DNA of 64,000 nucleotides, taken from NCBI GenBank assembly GCA_026874595.1, contig CM049307.1, positions 33,958,862-34,022,861 on the forward strand, given 5' to 3'. Each line of letters begins with the position of its first letter. Position 1 is the first letter of the stretch. The notes below the pieces were generated by a model. The model searched no databases, was not told where the DNA came from, and was given only the letters and a program-made list of their open reading frames with translations. Of the stretch, positions 35,196 through 46,876 are shown piece after piece. The stretch is from Sipunculus nudus (Eukaryota > Annelida > Sipuncula > Golfingiida > Sipunculidae). The position numbers and the translations under genes were made by a program.

Positions 35196-37010
35196 CCAAA
35201 AAGTGTGGCTTGAAGTTTTACATGTGGTGGCAGCCTGCCACTCAAACATGGATTTTTAACTAACTGAAGATGTTGAGGTGGCAGTACAAGCTATAGGGTT
35301 CAGATCAATTCTTGAACAAGCAGATGTGCACGCCATTTCTATCACTTTTTCATTTTCATCTGCTTGTCAAACTGTCATTTTACAGAGGTAAGCCAAAAAG
35401 TGAGGGTATTCTGTTGGGAAATAAATATTACATTCACGGTTAACTTATGTGTATTCATGCAGCATTTATTAAGAACGAGGCTGGTTTTACTTGGAAAGTT
35501 TGACATGACAGCTTGACAGCAGGAACTGCAGTAGCCGAAAGTGCTTCAAACTCCAGTTCTTGCTGCCAGGGTAACCACCACAAATATCGTGTAACAACAT
35601 TTTTTCTTAATTAATTAGCAAATAAAACGTGACCAAACAAGCGTCTCATGTCAAATACTACCACCAATATTTTGATCTCCCATTGGAATAGGCGTTCTGT
35701 TATGACTTGTATAGTGACTTGCAGGCCCCTATCAGTTTATTTTAAAAAGGCCTGAAAGTCATGTTGTCATGGCTATAAAGTGTGAAGTTCACCCATCAAG
35801 TAATAATATGTTCAGATTGAAAGTAAATCTATTTATTCCAGGTAAACAGGACATTGTACAGGAAAACAAAATTAAGACAGAAAAGATAAATATTTTTAAA
35901 CAATATGAAAAAGCAATATTTGTATAACACAAAAGTATAAACAGTGTGTGTAGTATTGCACAAAGACTAGTCTCAGGTTTTGCTTTGTTACAAAAATCAC
36001 AGCATGAGTAATAATATCTGCCATCACAGTATGAGTGATAAAACCTACATCACAGTAACACTATAATTATCCAGTATCACATAATGGTAATAGTATCCAT
36101 CATCATCATATGAGTAATTTCACCATCTGGTAATGCCAATTATATTGTTGTAAAGATTCAGGAATAAGAGATTCAAAACCATAAAACTTTGGTACAATAT
36201 AAGGATATAAATTTATTTGATTAAAAATAATGCCCCCACTGGGTGCAAAGAAGGATGATTCATACATGTAAATAGTAAGACTTTCTAACAAAAGTGACAA
36301 AATACCTAAAGAAATGAACCACACCTGAAAACAAAGTGATCTATGAATACAGACACTTAATATTCGCAACAATTGTAAAAGTTGTGTATATGAATAGTTG
36401 ATAGTGAAACAAACAAGAGGGGAAAAAAATACAGGAATATACAACTGCTAAATATTGATATATCTCCTTTTCTAAAGCATAAGCTTTTGAATTAACTAGC
36501 TCTATAAGCGTAGGCACAGCAATTGGTTGTACTTTGAAAGGTATATTTAACACAAGCATTCACAGATACACCAATAAATAAATTAAACCTGTTTATATAT
36601 ATATATATAAAATTTACCTTTCCACTAAAGATGCATCCTCCCATCATATCAAACTTCAGTCACACATTGCTTAGTGTAAACCTTATTCTGCCATCTTACA
36701 TGCAATCCAAAAAGAACTTACTTTTTTCAATAGTAACACTGTTATATCAGAAACACAATGGTGCAGTGACAAACAGGAACATATGGGAGATGAGGGCCTA
36801 AATGCCAGAAATAATCAGAAATTATAGACAATTTAATAGGAAAATATAGGGAGTCCCTGGAAGAACACCTGTTAATTATTTTGTTTTTGTGTCATGTTTG
36901 TTAATACTAATCAGCTATATACGTAGAAAACTTCTAGGAGTCACTGTTCCAACAGATGAGTACAAAATGAAAAATGCCTGTTTGAGACAGGCAGAAAGGT
37001 GTTATTACAA

Positions 37011-37012
<2 letters not shown>

Positions 37013-37064
<52 letters not shown>
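37013..37064. repeat. AT microsatellite
   Basis: About 26 uninterrupted AT dinucleotides. A shorter one lies at about 36594-36609. Confidence 0.95.
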
Positions 37065-37067
<3 letters not shown>

Positions 37068-37554
37068 TATGCATCCCATGTGCTTGTACAAGGTATTAAC
37101 AAATTCCTGGAAGGAATTTATTACACTTCTGCATGAGAACAAACTTTTTCAGGTAAAATCTAAATTTTATCCAGCAAACAATCAGTTGCATAAACCAGGG
37201 TTTCAGAATGGGCAGTTTTACAATAAATATAGTGCAACAATATTTCAGAAGCTATTATTTTTATTACCTCATTTATTTTTTTCAGTTATGCAATCTGGCC
37301 TTTTCACAAAATAAAGTTCAACCTTGTTTCTGTTTCAAAATTATGCGTCCTCTTGATTCAGTATTTCATTTTATATATAGAGCTTGACTGAAAAAAGTCC
37401 TACCAGTAACAATTTAAAGATGAGAAACACTTATTGTCTGGCTCATGTACATTTAAAATTAAACCATACGTTTTCAGCAAGACAAAGCATATATCTGCAA
37501 GCAGCTAGATGTAGTGAATTAAGTAACTAGCAGAAGACTTTTTGATTAAGAAGA

Positions 37555-37704
37555 TTATTTTGAAAATCTTTTACGAGTCTCCTCAAGATCAACAATTCCA
37601 CAGAGCAGATGTCTGTAGTCACCACTGGTGTCATCCCATATCCATTTAAACAGCGTCTGTCCAGTGATGTCTAGGAAACATGCCTTGATCTGTTCAAGGT
37701 CGAT
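37555..37704 (-). CDS. Annexin terminal exon: end of repeat 4
   Basis: 150 bp including TAA. It encodes [18 protein letters not shown], then [15 protein letters not shown] and a short tail ending RFSK. The acceptor is TTTCAG. Confidence 0.93.
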   Translation of the reverse strand: MDLEQIKACFLDITGQTLFKWIWDDTSGDYRHLLCGIVDLEETRKRFSK

Positions 37705-40700
37705 CTGAAATGATATCAAACAATCTGTCAGAATTGTTCTGACCCTAATATATATGTGTTCATGTTTGTGTGTTTCAGAAAGAGAAGAGTACACTGCTTT
37801 GAAAAAAAACCAAGTGACCCATGGGTCATGACGCTTAGCCGACTTACATGTTGATAATATGTCCTTGCACAGACAACTAATTATGATAGGTGGCATCATT
37901 GTTCATGCATATTAGCTTAAGTTCATCAAGACCCAACCCATAAAAACAAATCTGATGACAATCCAACCAGCCTTTCACAAGGAATCTGGCAATTTGTGTA
38001 TTTTGCATTATTTCGGGATGCTGAAACATACCCAAAAACTCTGAGAATATAGGTCACTGTGACTCAATTTCAGGTTTTTGGGGAGAACTTTTGAGGAACT
38101 CTCAGGATGTCAAGTTAAAAGATTCTGGGCCCCATGGTTATGATTTGTGCCCTATTTGGTATCAAATTTTCAATTATTCTGAGGGGTGCTTATGAGCCCC
38201 ATAGCTCAGAAAATATGGGTAACAGAGACCTTTATTCAAGTTTCCAAGGAGACTTTTCTCAGATCTCCCTGGATGTCAAGTTTGAAGATTCTAGGACCAA
38301 TGGTTACAATCTGAGCCCTGTTAAGGGACGACCACAACTTTGAAGGTCTCAAAAATAGGCCTAGCGAAAAAATTGTGTTAAAATTTTTTTTAAATTTAGG
38401 TGGTGCCACCAGTCCACAAGAACTGATGAAACACTCCATGATGAATATGCATGCAAAGAATCAGGGTGCTTAATGCAATAGTTGTTCAGATACTGGAGCT
38501 TTTGTATTAAATTTTTAGTTATTCTAGGTACTTCTAGGACCCATAGCTCGGAGAATATGGGTACCAGAGACCTAATTTCAGATTTCCATGAAGTTTTTTA
38601 TGGACCTCCCAGGATGTCAAGAAAGAAGATTCAAGCTCAAATATTTATGATTTGTGCCCTGTTAACAGATGACTGCATCTTTTAAGGTCTCAAAAATAGA
38701 TGAAAAAATAGTAAAAAATCGAAAAAAATACAGGTGGCACCACCAGTCTGCAGAAACTGATGAAACACTCCATGATCAATATCCATGCAAAGAATCATGG
38801 TGATCAATGTGTTAGTTGTTCAGATATTTGAGCTTTTGTATAAAATTTTTCATTATTCTGGGGGGTACTTCAGAGCCCCATAGCTGGAAGAATATGGGTA
38901 ACACAGACCTAATTCCACGTTTTCAAAAAGGCTTTTCATGGACCTCTCTGAATGTAAAGTGAGAAGATTCCAGGTCCAGCTGTTACGATTTGTGCCATGT
39001 TAACAGATGACAGCATCTTTTGAGGTCTCAAAAATAGAGGAAAAAAAATTGTAAAAAAAAAAAAATTGAAAAAATATAGGTGGCGCCACCAGTCTGTAGA
39101 AACTGATGAAACACTCCATGATTAATATCCATGCAAAGAATCATGGTGATCAATGCATTAGTTGTTCAGATATTTGAGCTTTTGTATCATATTTTATATT
39201 ATTCTGGGGGTTACTTCGGAGCCCCATAGCTTGAAGAATATGGGTAACAGAGACCTAATTTCTTGTTTCCATGGAGACTTTTCATAGGTCTCTCAGAATA
39301 TCAAGAATGAAGATTCTAGGTTCAGTCTTTAGGATTTGTGCCCTGTTAACAGATGTTCACATTTTTAAAGGTCTCAAAAATAGAGAAAAAAATTCATAAA
39401 AAATAAAAAAAATACAGGTGGCGCCACCAGTCTGCAGGAAGTGATGAAACATGTCATGATCAATATGTATGCCAAAAATCATGACCATCAGTGATGTAGT
39501 TAATGAGATATTGAACTTTTTGTATTAAATTTTTCACTATTCTGGGGGGTACTTTGGGGCCCCATAGCTCAAAGAATATGGGTAACAGAGACCTAATTTC
39601 TGGTTTCCATGGAGAATTTTCATAGGTCTCTCAGAATTTCAAGAATGAAGGTTCAAGGTCCAGTCTTTACGATTTGTGCCATGTTAACAGATGTCCACAT
39701 TTTTAAAGGTCTCAAAAAGAGAGAAAAAAAAATTGTAGAAAATAAAAAAATACAGGTGGCGCCACCAGTCTGCAGGAACTGATGGAACATCTCATGATCA
39801 ATATGTATGCCAAAAATCATGACCATCAGTGATGTAGTTAATGAGATATTGAAGTTTTTGTATGAAATTTTTCACTATTCTGGGGGGTACTTTGGGGCCC
39901 CATAGCTCGAAGGATATGGGTAACAGAGACCTGATTCCAGGTTTCCAAGGAGATTTTTCATGGACCTGTCTGGATGTAAAGTAAAAAGATTCCAGGTCCA
40001 GTGGTTACGATTTGTGCCTTGTTAACGGACAGACGGCAGGATGGCTGGACTGCCGGACGGACAAAGAGTGATCGCCATAGCTCAGATGACTTACAGTCAG
40101 CTGAGCTAAAAATCGAAAAAATACAGGTGGCGCCACCAGTCTGCAGAAACTGATGAAACACTCCATGATTAATATCCATGCAAAGAATCATGGTAATAAA
40201 TGCATTAGTTGTTCAGATATTTGAGGTTTTGTATCAAATTTTTCATTATTCTGGGGGGCACTTCGGAGCCCCATAGCCTGAAGAATATGGGTAACAGAGA
40301 CCTAATTCCAGGTTTCCAAGGAGATTTTTCATGGACTTTCTGGATGTAAAGTTAGAAGATTCCAGGTCCAGTGGTTACGATTTGTGTCTTGTTAATGGAC
40401 AGACGGCCGGATGGCCGGACGGACGACGGACAAAGAGTGATCGCTATAGCTTAGATGACTTACAGTCAGCTGAGCTAAAAATAAGTGAAAATCTGTAAGC
40501 ACAACCATTTTTCATGGCTAGCTGCACCTGCTCAAATGACAGGCAGTGTTTTCTTCCATTCACTGTTGGGTTGGTGAGATATTGTTTGTACATATTCACC
40601 TCAGACTTGTATTGAGAACTCTCCTCCAACCTGACCACGATTACTCTGGCCTGATCATGATTACTCTGATGAGAGTAGAATGTTTGGTAAAGACTCACCC

Positions 40701-43103
40701 CAGCCCTTGGGACGATTACTCTGATGAGAGTAGAATGTTATGTCAAGACTCACCTCAGACCTTGAGAAGATTACTCTGATGTGCGTAGAATGTTTGGAAC
40801 AGACTCACCTCAGACCTTGGGGGGATAAGCTGATGAGAGTTGAGATTTTGGTACAGACTCACCTCTGACCCTGGGATGATAACCCTGATGAGTAGAATGT
40901 TTGGTACAGACTCACTTCAGACCTTGGGATGATTACTAGAGACTGTGGTTCACTCACCTCAGACCTTGAGAAGGTTACTCTGATGAGAGTAGAATGTCTG
41001 GTACAGACTCATCTCAGACTCTGGGACAATTACTCTGAAGAGAGTAGAATGTTTGGTACAGACTCACCTCGGACCTTGAGACGATAACTCTGATGAGAGT
41101 AGAGTCATCAGTACCGAGTCCTTTCATGGCCTTCTTCAGACGCTCAGCAAAATACATGGGACGACACTTGATGTTTTGGGCTGAAACAGATATTGCTTTA
41201 ATTTTTGGGGGGTTTCAATCACTGAAAGTTAACCTATAATTTTTACCATTAGTATTGAATAGGTTGTATCATGTTTAAGGAAATAATTATCTAAGCCACA
41301 GCAAATAACATGTTATATTATTATTTATGCCAATGAAATCATGGTCTGCAGTCATACATATTCAGAGTACTTTCTATTTAAGCAGCAAACAAAGCAAATT
41401 TATACTGATGTTTTCTTTACTAACTGTCCTAGCTGTACTTATGCAATTATAATAATGTATGATTTTGCTCTCACCTATTGCCTTCAGTCCACTTTCAAAT
41501 GAGCCAGAGGTCTCACTTTCCACAGAGTTCAATATATCACACTGAGTTGCCTGAAATGACAGCAGTACAATCTATAACAATTCATACAGAAAACACACTA
41601 ATAAATGGTTTTCTGAATTTGTAGGGTGAATAAATTTGTGTATATATTAGACTTACAAAAATGTTTACAATTTATATACATTGAGAAGTACAAATCTAAG
41701 GCTAGAGAGGGTTATACTACAGCAAAATCCCATGTTCCTGGTACTTTGTGAGAATTAGTCCATGAAGTTTACAGAACCAATTCTAAAACATATAGCTCAA
41801 AATAATGATTCAATTCAAAATTAACAGTAAGCTTAGTAACATATTGCACAGCTACTTACTTTAACATACTCATCCCATACTCTGCGCAGAGTGTAGTAAT
41901 CGCGGGTTGAGAAGATGCGGATGAAGGTCTCCTCATCAGTTCCCCATTTTTCTATCCCGGCCTCTTTCAGTTCCTCAGCCATCTTCTTACAGCGTTCCCC
42001 ATTGACGAGTTTAGAGTAGTTGATGTGGTACATGCCAGTCCAGACATCATTGATCACGGTCTCTTCCACGGCTTCTTCCAGCTTACTTTCAGAAATAGCA
42101 CGGCGGTTTCCTGTGGCAGCTGCCACGATGAGCCTCTTGAAATCACCACTGGTGTCATCTTCGACGTCCTTTTCTACAGTGCTACCAGGGTTCTTCTGGT
42201 CAACATGTGTAACTGAGAAAAATACACATTGCAATCAGTGAGATGATAAAATAAATGTTTGCAATCGATGGAAGCCTCTTTCTGACACCTGGGTCGGGAA
42301 ATAATCTGAACTAGGCTATGGAGTGAAAGTCGCAACCCACCCTCCCAACAATAAATCTTCGACCAAATATTGATACAGAAATAAACTCCTTGAAATAAAA
42401 CCCCCTTGAAACCCCATCACTTCACAATGGAAACAGAGGCTAAATAATAAGGGCATCCTAGCAAAAGAAAAGAAGGGCACAAATAAATGAGAAATTAAAA
42501 TTCATGAGAAATGACAGTTAATGTAGAGGATGCATGATGTATACTAAGGACACTTACTGCAGTCATACTCCTGTTTCATCTCCTTGATCTGGTCGTTAAT
42601 CCTGGTCATGAAGATTTCTATCAAAGTCTGTTCATCTGTGCCCAGTCCCTGTTAACATGCCATGAATATTATATTTAATGTTTAAACACATTTGAAACAA
42701 TAAATAAATTGGTAAATTATACAATAATAAATTGTTACCACTGATAATAAGAGAAATCAAATTATAAAAACAAATAACCTGAATTATTTGCAAAGTTAGT
42801 AAATTTTAATAAGAATTTTTTTTTGTATAGAAAACACAACAAAAGAAAAATAAATTTTAAGTTGGCTAGATTTAATTTACTGTTTACTTCACCATTGTAA
42901 AGTTACTGCTGTATACTCATATTTCAGAGGAAAAAGTACATGATTCATGATATGAAAATAATCATGCAGATAATCAAGTGGGAGCTTACATAGATAGCAT
43001 TCTTGATAGCCCAGGCATCATAGCGGGCTGGTTTCTCAAACAGAGCTAGCACACACTGGCGGAAGTTACCACTCAAATCCCCTGTCAAATCTTCAATTAA
43101 ATC
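37555..43103 (-). CDS. Annexin (six 3' coding exons; 5' exon not found)
   Basis: Calcium-dependent phospholipid-binding protein of the annexin family. Exons in transcript order: 43103-42990, 42648-42558, 42212-41860, 41550-41475, 41180-41068 and 37704-37555 (stop TAA). They total 897 nt, 298 residues, with compatible phases at every junction and GT/AG sites. Calcium-loop motifs are visible: GLGTDEQ (repeat 2), KWGTDEE (repeat 3) and GLGTDDS (repeat 4). Acidic partners lie in DLSGNF, DDTSGDF, ETSGSF and DDTSGDY. The repeat 3 loop is altered, as is common in annexins. Missing are the N-terminal tail and the first helices of repeat 1; no exon for them is seen up to 64000, so that intron may be very long or the exon diverged. 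The last intron (3.4 kb) holds an exon-derived minisatellite and an A-family element. The invertebrate annexin subtype cannot be named from this sequence alone. Confidence 0.93.
37811..40482 (-). mobile_element. A-family element in the last annexin intron
   Basis: In reverse orientation: R1 end at 37811-37846 (AAGTGACCCATGGGTCATGA), core units with palindromes or variants at 38398, 38732, 39079, 39417, 39755 and 40126 (spacing about 334-371 bp), and T1 hairpins at 40079-40107 and again at 40448-40476. The last core unit plus T1 end is therefore duplicated in tandem. CGGACGG-rich tracts precede both T1 hairpins. It lies in the same orientation as annexin transcription and is non-coding. Confidence 0.8.
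40617..41067 (-). repeat. About 55-bp minisatellite derived from an annexin exon end and its splice donor
   Basis: About eight units abut the exon at 41068-41180 on its 3' side. Donor-like sites (ACTCAC/T on +) fall at 41007, 40952, 40910, 40857, 40803, 40748 and 40693, spaced 55, 42, 53, 54, 55 and 55. Each unit repeats the exon tail (ACTCTCATCAGAGT...CAAGGTCTGAG in sense) followed by GTGAGT. Six of the seven keep the GT; the first, nearest the exon, has AT. Confidence 0.92.
41068..41180 (-). CDS. Annexin exon: start of repeat 4
   Basis: 113 bp encoding [20 protein letters not shown] and RVIVSRSE. The acceptor is TTTCAG and the donor GAG|GTGAGT. Its 3' end and donor are the template for the adjoining minisatellite. 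Confidence 0.93.
41475..41550 (-). CDS. Annexin exon: end of repeat 3
   Basis: 76 bp encoding [18 protein letters not shown] and SGLKAI. The donor is GTGAGA and the acceptor TTTCAG. Confidence 0.9.
41860..42212 (-). CDS. Annexin exon: end of repeat 2 and start of repeat 3
   Basis: 353 bp, the largest exon. It begins THVDQKN after the split codon, contains [14 protein letters not shown] and [20 protein letters not shown], and ends WDEYVK. The donor is GTAAGT and the acceptor TTCTCAG. Confidence 0.93.
42558..42648 (-). CDS. Annexin exon: start of repeat 2
   Basis: 91 bp encoding [16 protein letters not shown] through EYDC. It carries the repeat 2 calcium-loop motif. The acceptor is TTAACAG and the donor GTAAGTG. 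The last base is shared with an Ile codon. Confidence 0.9.
42990..43103 (-). CDS. Annexin exon: second half of repeat 1
   Basis: 114 bp, phase 0 at both ends. It begins [14 protein letters not shown] and ends AWAIKNAIY. The acceptor is CTGCAG and the donor GTAAGC. Confidence 0.9.
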
Positions 43104-43711
43104 CTGCAGATTTAAAATAAAATCTTTAAGAATGCCTTAACCATAAAAATGCTAAACAACTAGTAAATTACCTAAACAAATGACATATTTTATTAAAACC
43201 CCATAAAATATCTGTCAAGTAAATCAATCCTTAACAGGTTTCTGTTCCTCCCTCCTCACCCTCTTTTCTCTCTCACCCACATTAACCCTTTGAGACTAAA
43301 ATTTTTGGCTGATACTGACCATTTTCTAATACCCTTAGAATTGAAATGAAATATAATAAAGCCATTATTCTCTTTTTTAACACCCTTTAATTAAAAGTCA
43401 AAGCATAATTTTAAGTGTTTTTATTCAAAATTTAAATTACCATGGCAGCAAAACTCCATAATATTCTGAATCACCCAGTCATCACTCTAACATGCAGAAA
43501 TTACCTTTTCAACTGTCCATTTATTATTCCTTGCAGAAGCCATTTTTAAAATAAGTAACCTTTATAGAAGGCCAACTCATATAATATTATGATCCACATG
43601 TCTAAATCTTCCTGAACCAATAATCTTTTCAAACTTTGACACAATCTGATTAAACAACACAAATAGGCCAAAATAAAATTAGTAATATGTTTCTCAGGCA
43701 CTTTTTTTAAA
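43104..43711 (-). other. Annexin upstream intron sequence
   Basis: AT-rich, with no further annexin-like exon. A short ATG frame (13 codons, about 43505-43543 on -) followed by GTAATT is present, but it does not encode the missing repeat 1 helices. Confidence 0.4.
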
Positions 43712-44378
43712 AACAAATGGCCCATGAGCCATGACTCTCAACTGATTTCAAGGATCCTTGAACAATGGGTAACATGACTCCCAGGGTGCTCAAAATCATG
43801 CATTTTGCCAATAGACCTTAGATATAGGTTACAGTGACCCTATTTTATATCCAGCTGCTACCATTTAACTGAGTGTTAAAATCATATTCTTTCACACAGC
43901 TTGTAGAAAATAGGTCACTATGACATAATTGCAGGTGTCCAAGGAGTTTGCCTAAGACCTTCCTGGATGTACAGATAAAAGATTCTAGGTCTGACAGTTA
44001 CTCTTGTGCCCTATTAACACCTAGACTGCTTCATTTGAAGGTCTAAAAAACAGAGAAAAATATGCTTACAAAATCAGAAAAAAATACAGATGGTGCCACC
44101 TAAGTTTTCTGAGAACTGATGAAACACTCCATGATCAACATGCATGCAAAGAATCATGGTGATCAATGCATTTGTTATTCAGTTACTGGAGCTTTTGTAT
44201 CAAATTTTAACTCATGAGCCCCAAAGCTCAGAGGATATGGGTAACAGAAACCTAATTTCAGGTTTCCAAGGAGATTATTCATGGACCTCCCTGCATATTA
44301 AGAAGGCAGTTCTAGGTCTTAAGGTTACTATTTGTGCCCTGTTAACTGAGGACTGCTTCATCTAAAGGTCACAAAAAT
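43712..44378 (-). repeat. A-family element, left part of the copy split by the retrotransposon
   Basis: A degenerate R1 end is at 43712-43747 (CCCATGAGCCATGACTCTCA), followed by A cores with GGTGCCACC near 44092. The sequence stops mid-phrase at AAAGGTCACAAAAAT and resumes at 50716 with AAATAGAGAAAAAAATGC. Uninterrupted A units elsewhere read GGTCTCAAAAATAGAGAAAA. Confidence 0.75.
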
Positions 44379-44542
44379 TTCCATTTGCCACTGCAGTAAA
44401 GGGCTTTATGCGAGCTCGCTACCTTGTGGGGTTGTAGTTTAACTGGTGCTATATTTCGTCATTTACCATAGGGAGTTTCCCCACGGTCTCACTGACCAAT
44501 GGGGTAGCAGCATTTCAGTTACTCCTGATCAGGGTCAGGGGG

Positions 44543-44549
44543 TATATAA
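44543..44549 (+). promoter_or_regulatory. TATA box of the retrotransposon
   Basis: TATATAA in a G/C-framed context (CAGGGGG before, CCCTCCCCC after), about 165 bp inside the left end and 1.4 kb upstream of gag. Confidence 0.55.
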
Positions 44550-45439
44550 CCCTCCCCCTATACTAGATTTGACCTCTTTCTTCAGTGCCACCAGCAACTC
44601 AGTTTTACTCAGTTAATATCGTTATTATCCGTATTTGTGACTTCGTTGCGGTACTTCCATTCATATTTACTTTTGAATACATATCGTCGCTCCGGAGGCG
44701 GTAGAAAGGTCCACTGAAGGATACGCTGTGGTTTATTACTGCTTTGGGGCTTCCGTTCACCGTCATTGCCTTTCAAGTGAGGTAGGTAGCCCTTTGTTAC
44801 CCGGAATTTGTAGATTGCGTCTGGACCCCGCCCCACCCCCCTTTTTCCTTTGTTCGCCAACGGGCCGTTGTCACAACGGCGCTTCGGAAGTTAGGCACCC
44901 ATGTTTCGTATGTCAAAATGTATGTCGATTTTCGTTTACGACTTTTTGATTTTGGTACATCTGTATGACATCGGTGTTTACAGTAAGGGAGATTACATGG
45001 TTGACCTTTCACAGGACCTTTGGCACGTGATTGCCGGTGGGCTGGAGGTCGCCATCTTGCATACTAGGGGCTATGATTCATCAAGGCCGGGTTACGCGGG
45101 CAGTCCCCATTAGATGCCCGTAATTATTTATTGAATTTGCAGTGCACATTCTTACCCAGCTTAAGCGGATCTAATTAAGTTTGTTGAGTAAATCACTGTT
45201 TTTCTGGTCGTGATGACCCGCTGACTCCTACAGTCTGATGCATCGTGTTATGCTGGAAGCGTCACTTGCTTCCATCCTGCTTAATTGCCAAAGCTTGGCA
45301 TCTTAGTTTCATTTGGGTGATCATGCCCTGCTTTGTTATGGTTAGTGCTACGCACCTTCGGCCGTCATTTGCAGTTTACTGTTTATACCCTGCCTGCCAG
45401 TTTGGCGGATTATTGGCAGGTTAACACTTGAACCTGACG

Positions 45440-45835
45440 GTTTCTTTTTCCCATTCTTGGCTAGTTGATGTGTGTCCTAGCTTGCTACACTTGTGTTATA
45501 TTTTATAAGTTTATTGAGCCGGTTGATGTGTGTCCCGGTGGTTTGTTATTTAATTTTTTGCATATTTGCTGGATCATTATCTTGGCTGGTTGATGTGTGT
45601 CCCGGCTTGCTGCACTATTGTTACATTTTATAAGTTATTTGAGCCGGTTGATGTGCGTCCCGGTGGTTTGTTATATAATTTTTTTACATATGTTCTGTAT
45701 CATTATCTCGGCTGGTTGATGTGTGTCCCAGCTAATTTTCTTCTACTATTTATCATGTTATACCAGGGCTGGTGGTTTATTTACAGCTATTTACCTTATT
45801 GAGAATGGAGCCAGTTGATGTGCGTCCTGGCTATT
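45440..45835 (+). repeat. Dimeric 125-bp tandem repeat in the retrotransposon leader
   Basis: TTGATGTGTGTCC or TTGATGTGCGTCC recurs at 45465, 45523, 45590, 45648, 45715 and 45815. The spacing alternates 58 and 67 bp before a longer last interval. Each is flanked by GGCT/GCCGG and CCCGG/CCTGG. Confidence 0.85.
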
Positions 45836-45969
45836 TCATAATTTTGTACCATTTGGTATGGTATATTTGCTGGTGGCAAAAATATTATTTGTATCTCACC
45901 CTGACATTTGGTGTATTTGTTTTTTGTGTTCGCTTAGCTATCCTGCTGGGGTTTCGCTTTATTTTGTAG

Positions 45970-46876
45970 ATGCCTCCCCGTAAGCGACGAGCCCCTCAGA
46001 GACTGGTTGAAGAGGATGAGCCATCTACTAGTGGGACCAGCAGCACAGCCTCAACTTCTATCACTAAAGAGGACTTGCAGGCCATGCTAGACAATATGTC
46101 CACTCGCATAACTAATGACCTGGACAAGCGACTGGATGAGAAGCTGGTGGAGAAGGGTCTGGTTCCACCTGATGGCGGCCTGGATGGTCCAAGCCTCCAG
46201 GTGGCAGAAGAAATAGAGGGTGAGTTGCCCTCATCTCCATCTCATTCCAACAACAATGACATTATCAGCCTTGCTGATAAATTTGATCCTGAGATCAAGG
46301 CAAAGATCTGGAGAGGGGAGTTTGTTGAGATGTCCACAATCACTTCGGTTCTAGCGAAGGACAGCACCAACGCATCAGCCAAGAAAACCGGAAGACTCTG
46401 ACATGACGATTCATGTATGGACCTCATCCTTCATCGATTTCATGGCTGCCTATTGTTCGAAGCCAGATTTGGCTGTAGAAGCTCCACAGCTGTGCACGTA
46501 CATGGATGCTATCCGATACCTGTACGATAAAGGTTATCAGTGGCATCAGTATGACGCTGAGTTCCGTAAGTTGCGCAAGCGCACAGGTAGGCGCTGGGAT
46601 AAGCTGCATACTGACCTCTGGATGGATGCCTTATCCTCCAGAGAGCGCCCTGTCCATAACAAGCAAAACCAGCCCTTTCGCAGCAATGCCTCATGCTGGG
46701 CCTTCAATAAGGACCGACCCTGCCCCAAAAGTCTGTGTCCGTTTCGACACGTCTGTTTCTACTGCGGATTCAAGCATCCTGCCACGAGGTGCCGGGTTAA
46801 ATCCACCAATTCACCACAAGGGGATCGCCAGGTGCCCCCCTGCAAGGAGCCTCAGCCAGCCAGTAGGCCCACTTAA
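45970..46876 (+). pseudogene. gag: Retrotransposon gag-like gene, frameshifted
   Basis: Structural protein gene of the DIRS/Ngaro element. The first frame (45970-46401) starts MPPRKRRAPQRL, has a Ser/Thr-rich acidic stretch and a charged amphipathic segment (DLDKRLDEKLVEKG), and ends at TGA 46399. The second frame (46403-46876) continues with WTSSFIDFMAAYC, YMDAIRYLYDKGYQWHQYD and a Cys/His cluster (CWAFNKDRPCPKSLCPF, then HVCFYCGFKHPATRC) expected to bind zinc and nucleic acid. One shift between about 46375 and 46400 separates them, so intact Gag cannot be made. The end overlaps the open frame of the polymerase gene. Confidence 0.75.

Larger units (their letters stand above)
34281..37554 (-). 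other. Repeat-poor annexin 3' flank, possible long 3' UTR
   Basis: About 3.3 kb on the 3' side of the annexin stop lacks A-D family repeats, mirroring the CaMKII 3' UTR. Candidate minus-strand poly(A) signals (TTTATT on the + strand) occur at several places, including 34515 and near 37272, so the transcript end cannot be fixed. It contains a 121-bp tandem duplication and a TA microsatellite. Open frames here, including one at 36889-37314 that crosses the TA tract, look like chance. Confidence 0.4.

Noticed and set aside
36889-37314. 141-codon open frame
   Set aside because: It runs through a pure AT microsatellite (Tyr-Ile runs) and has no recognisable domain; it lies in the presumed annexin 3' region on the opposite strand.
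42020-42241. Plus-strand frames opposite the large annexin exon
   Set aside because: They are mirror frames of a clearly coding minus-strand exon with matching splice sites.
43503-43545. Possible first annexin exon (ATG, 13 codons, then GTAATT on the - strand)
   Set aside because: Joining it to the next exon would leave out the conserved first helices and calcium loop of repeat 1; no supporting signal beyond an ATG and a weak donor.
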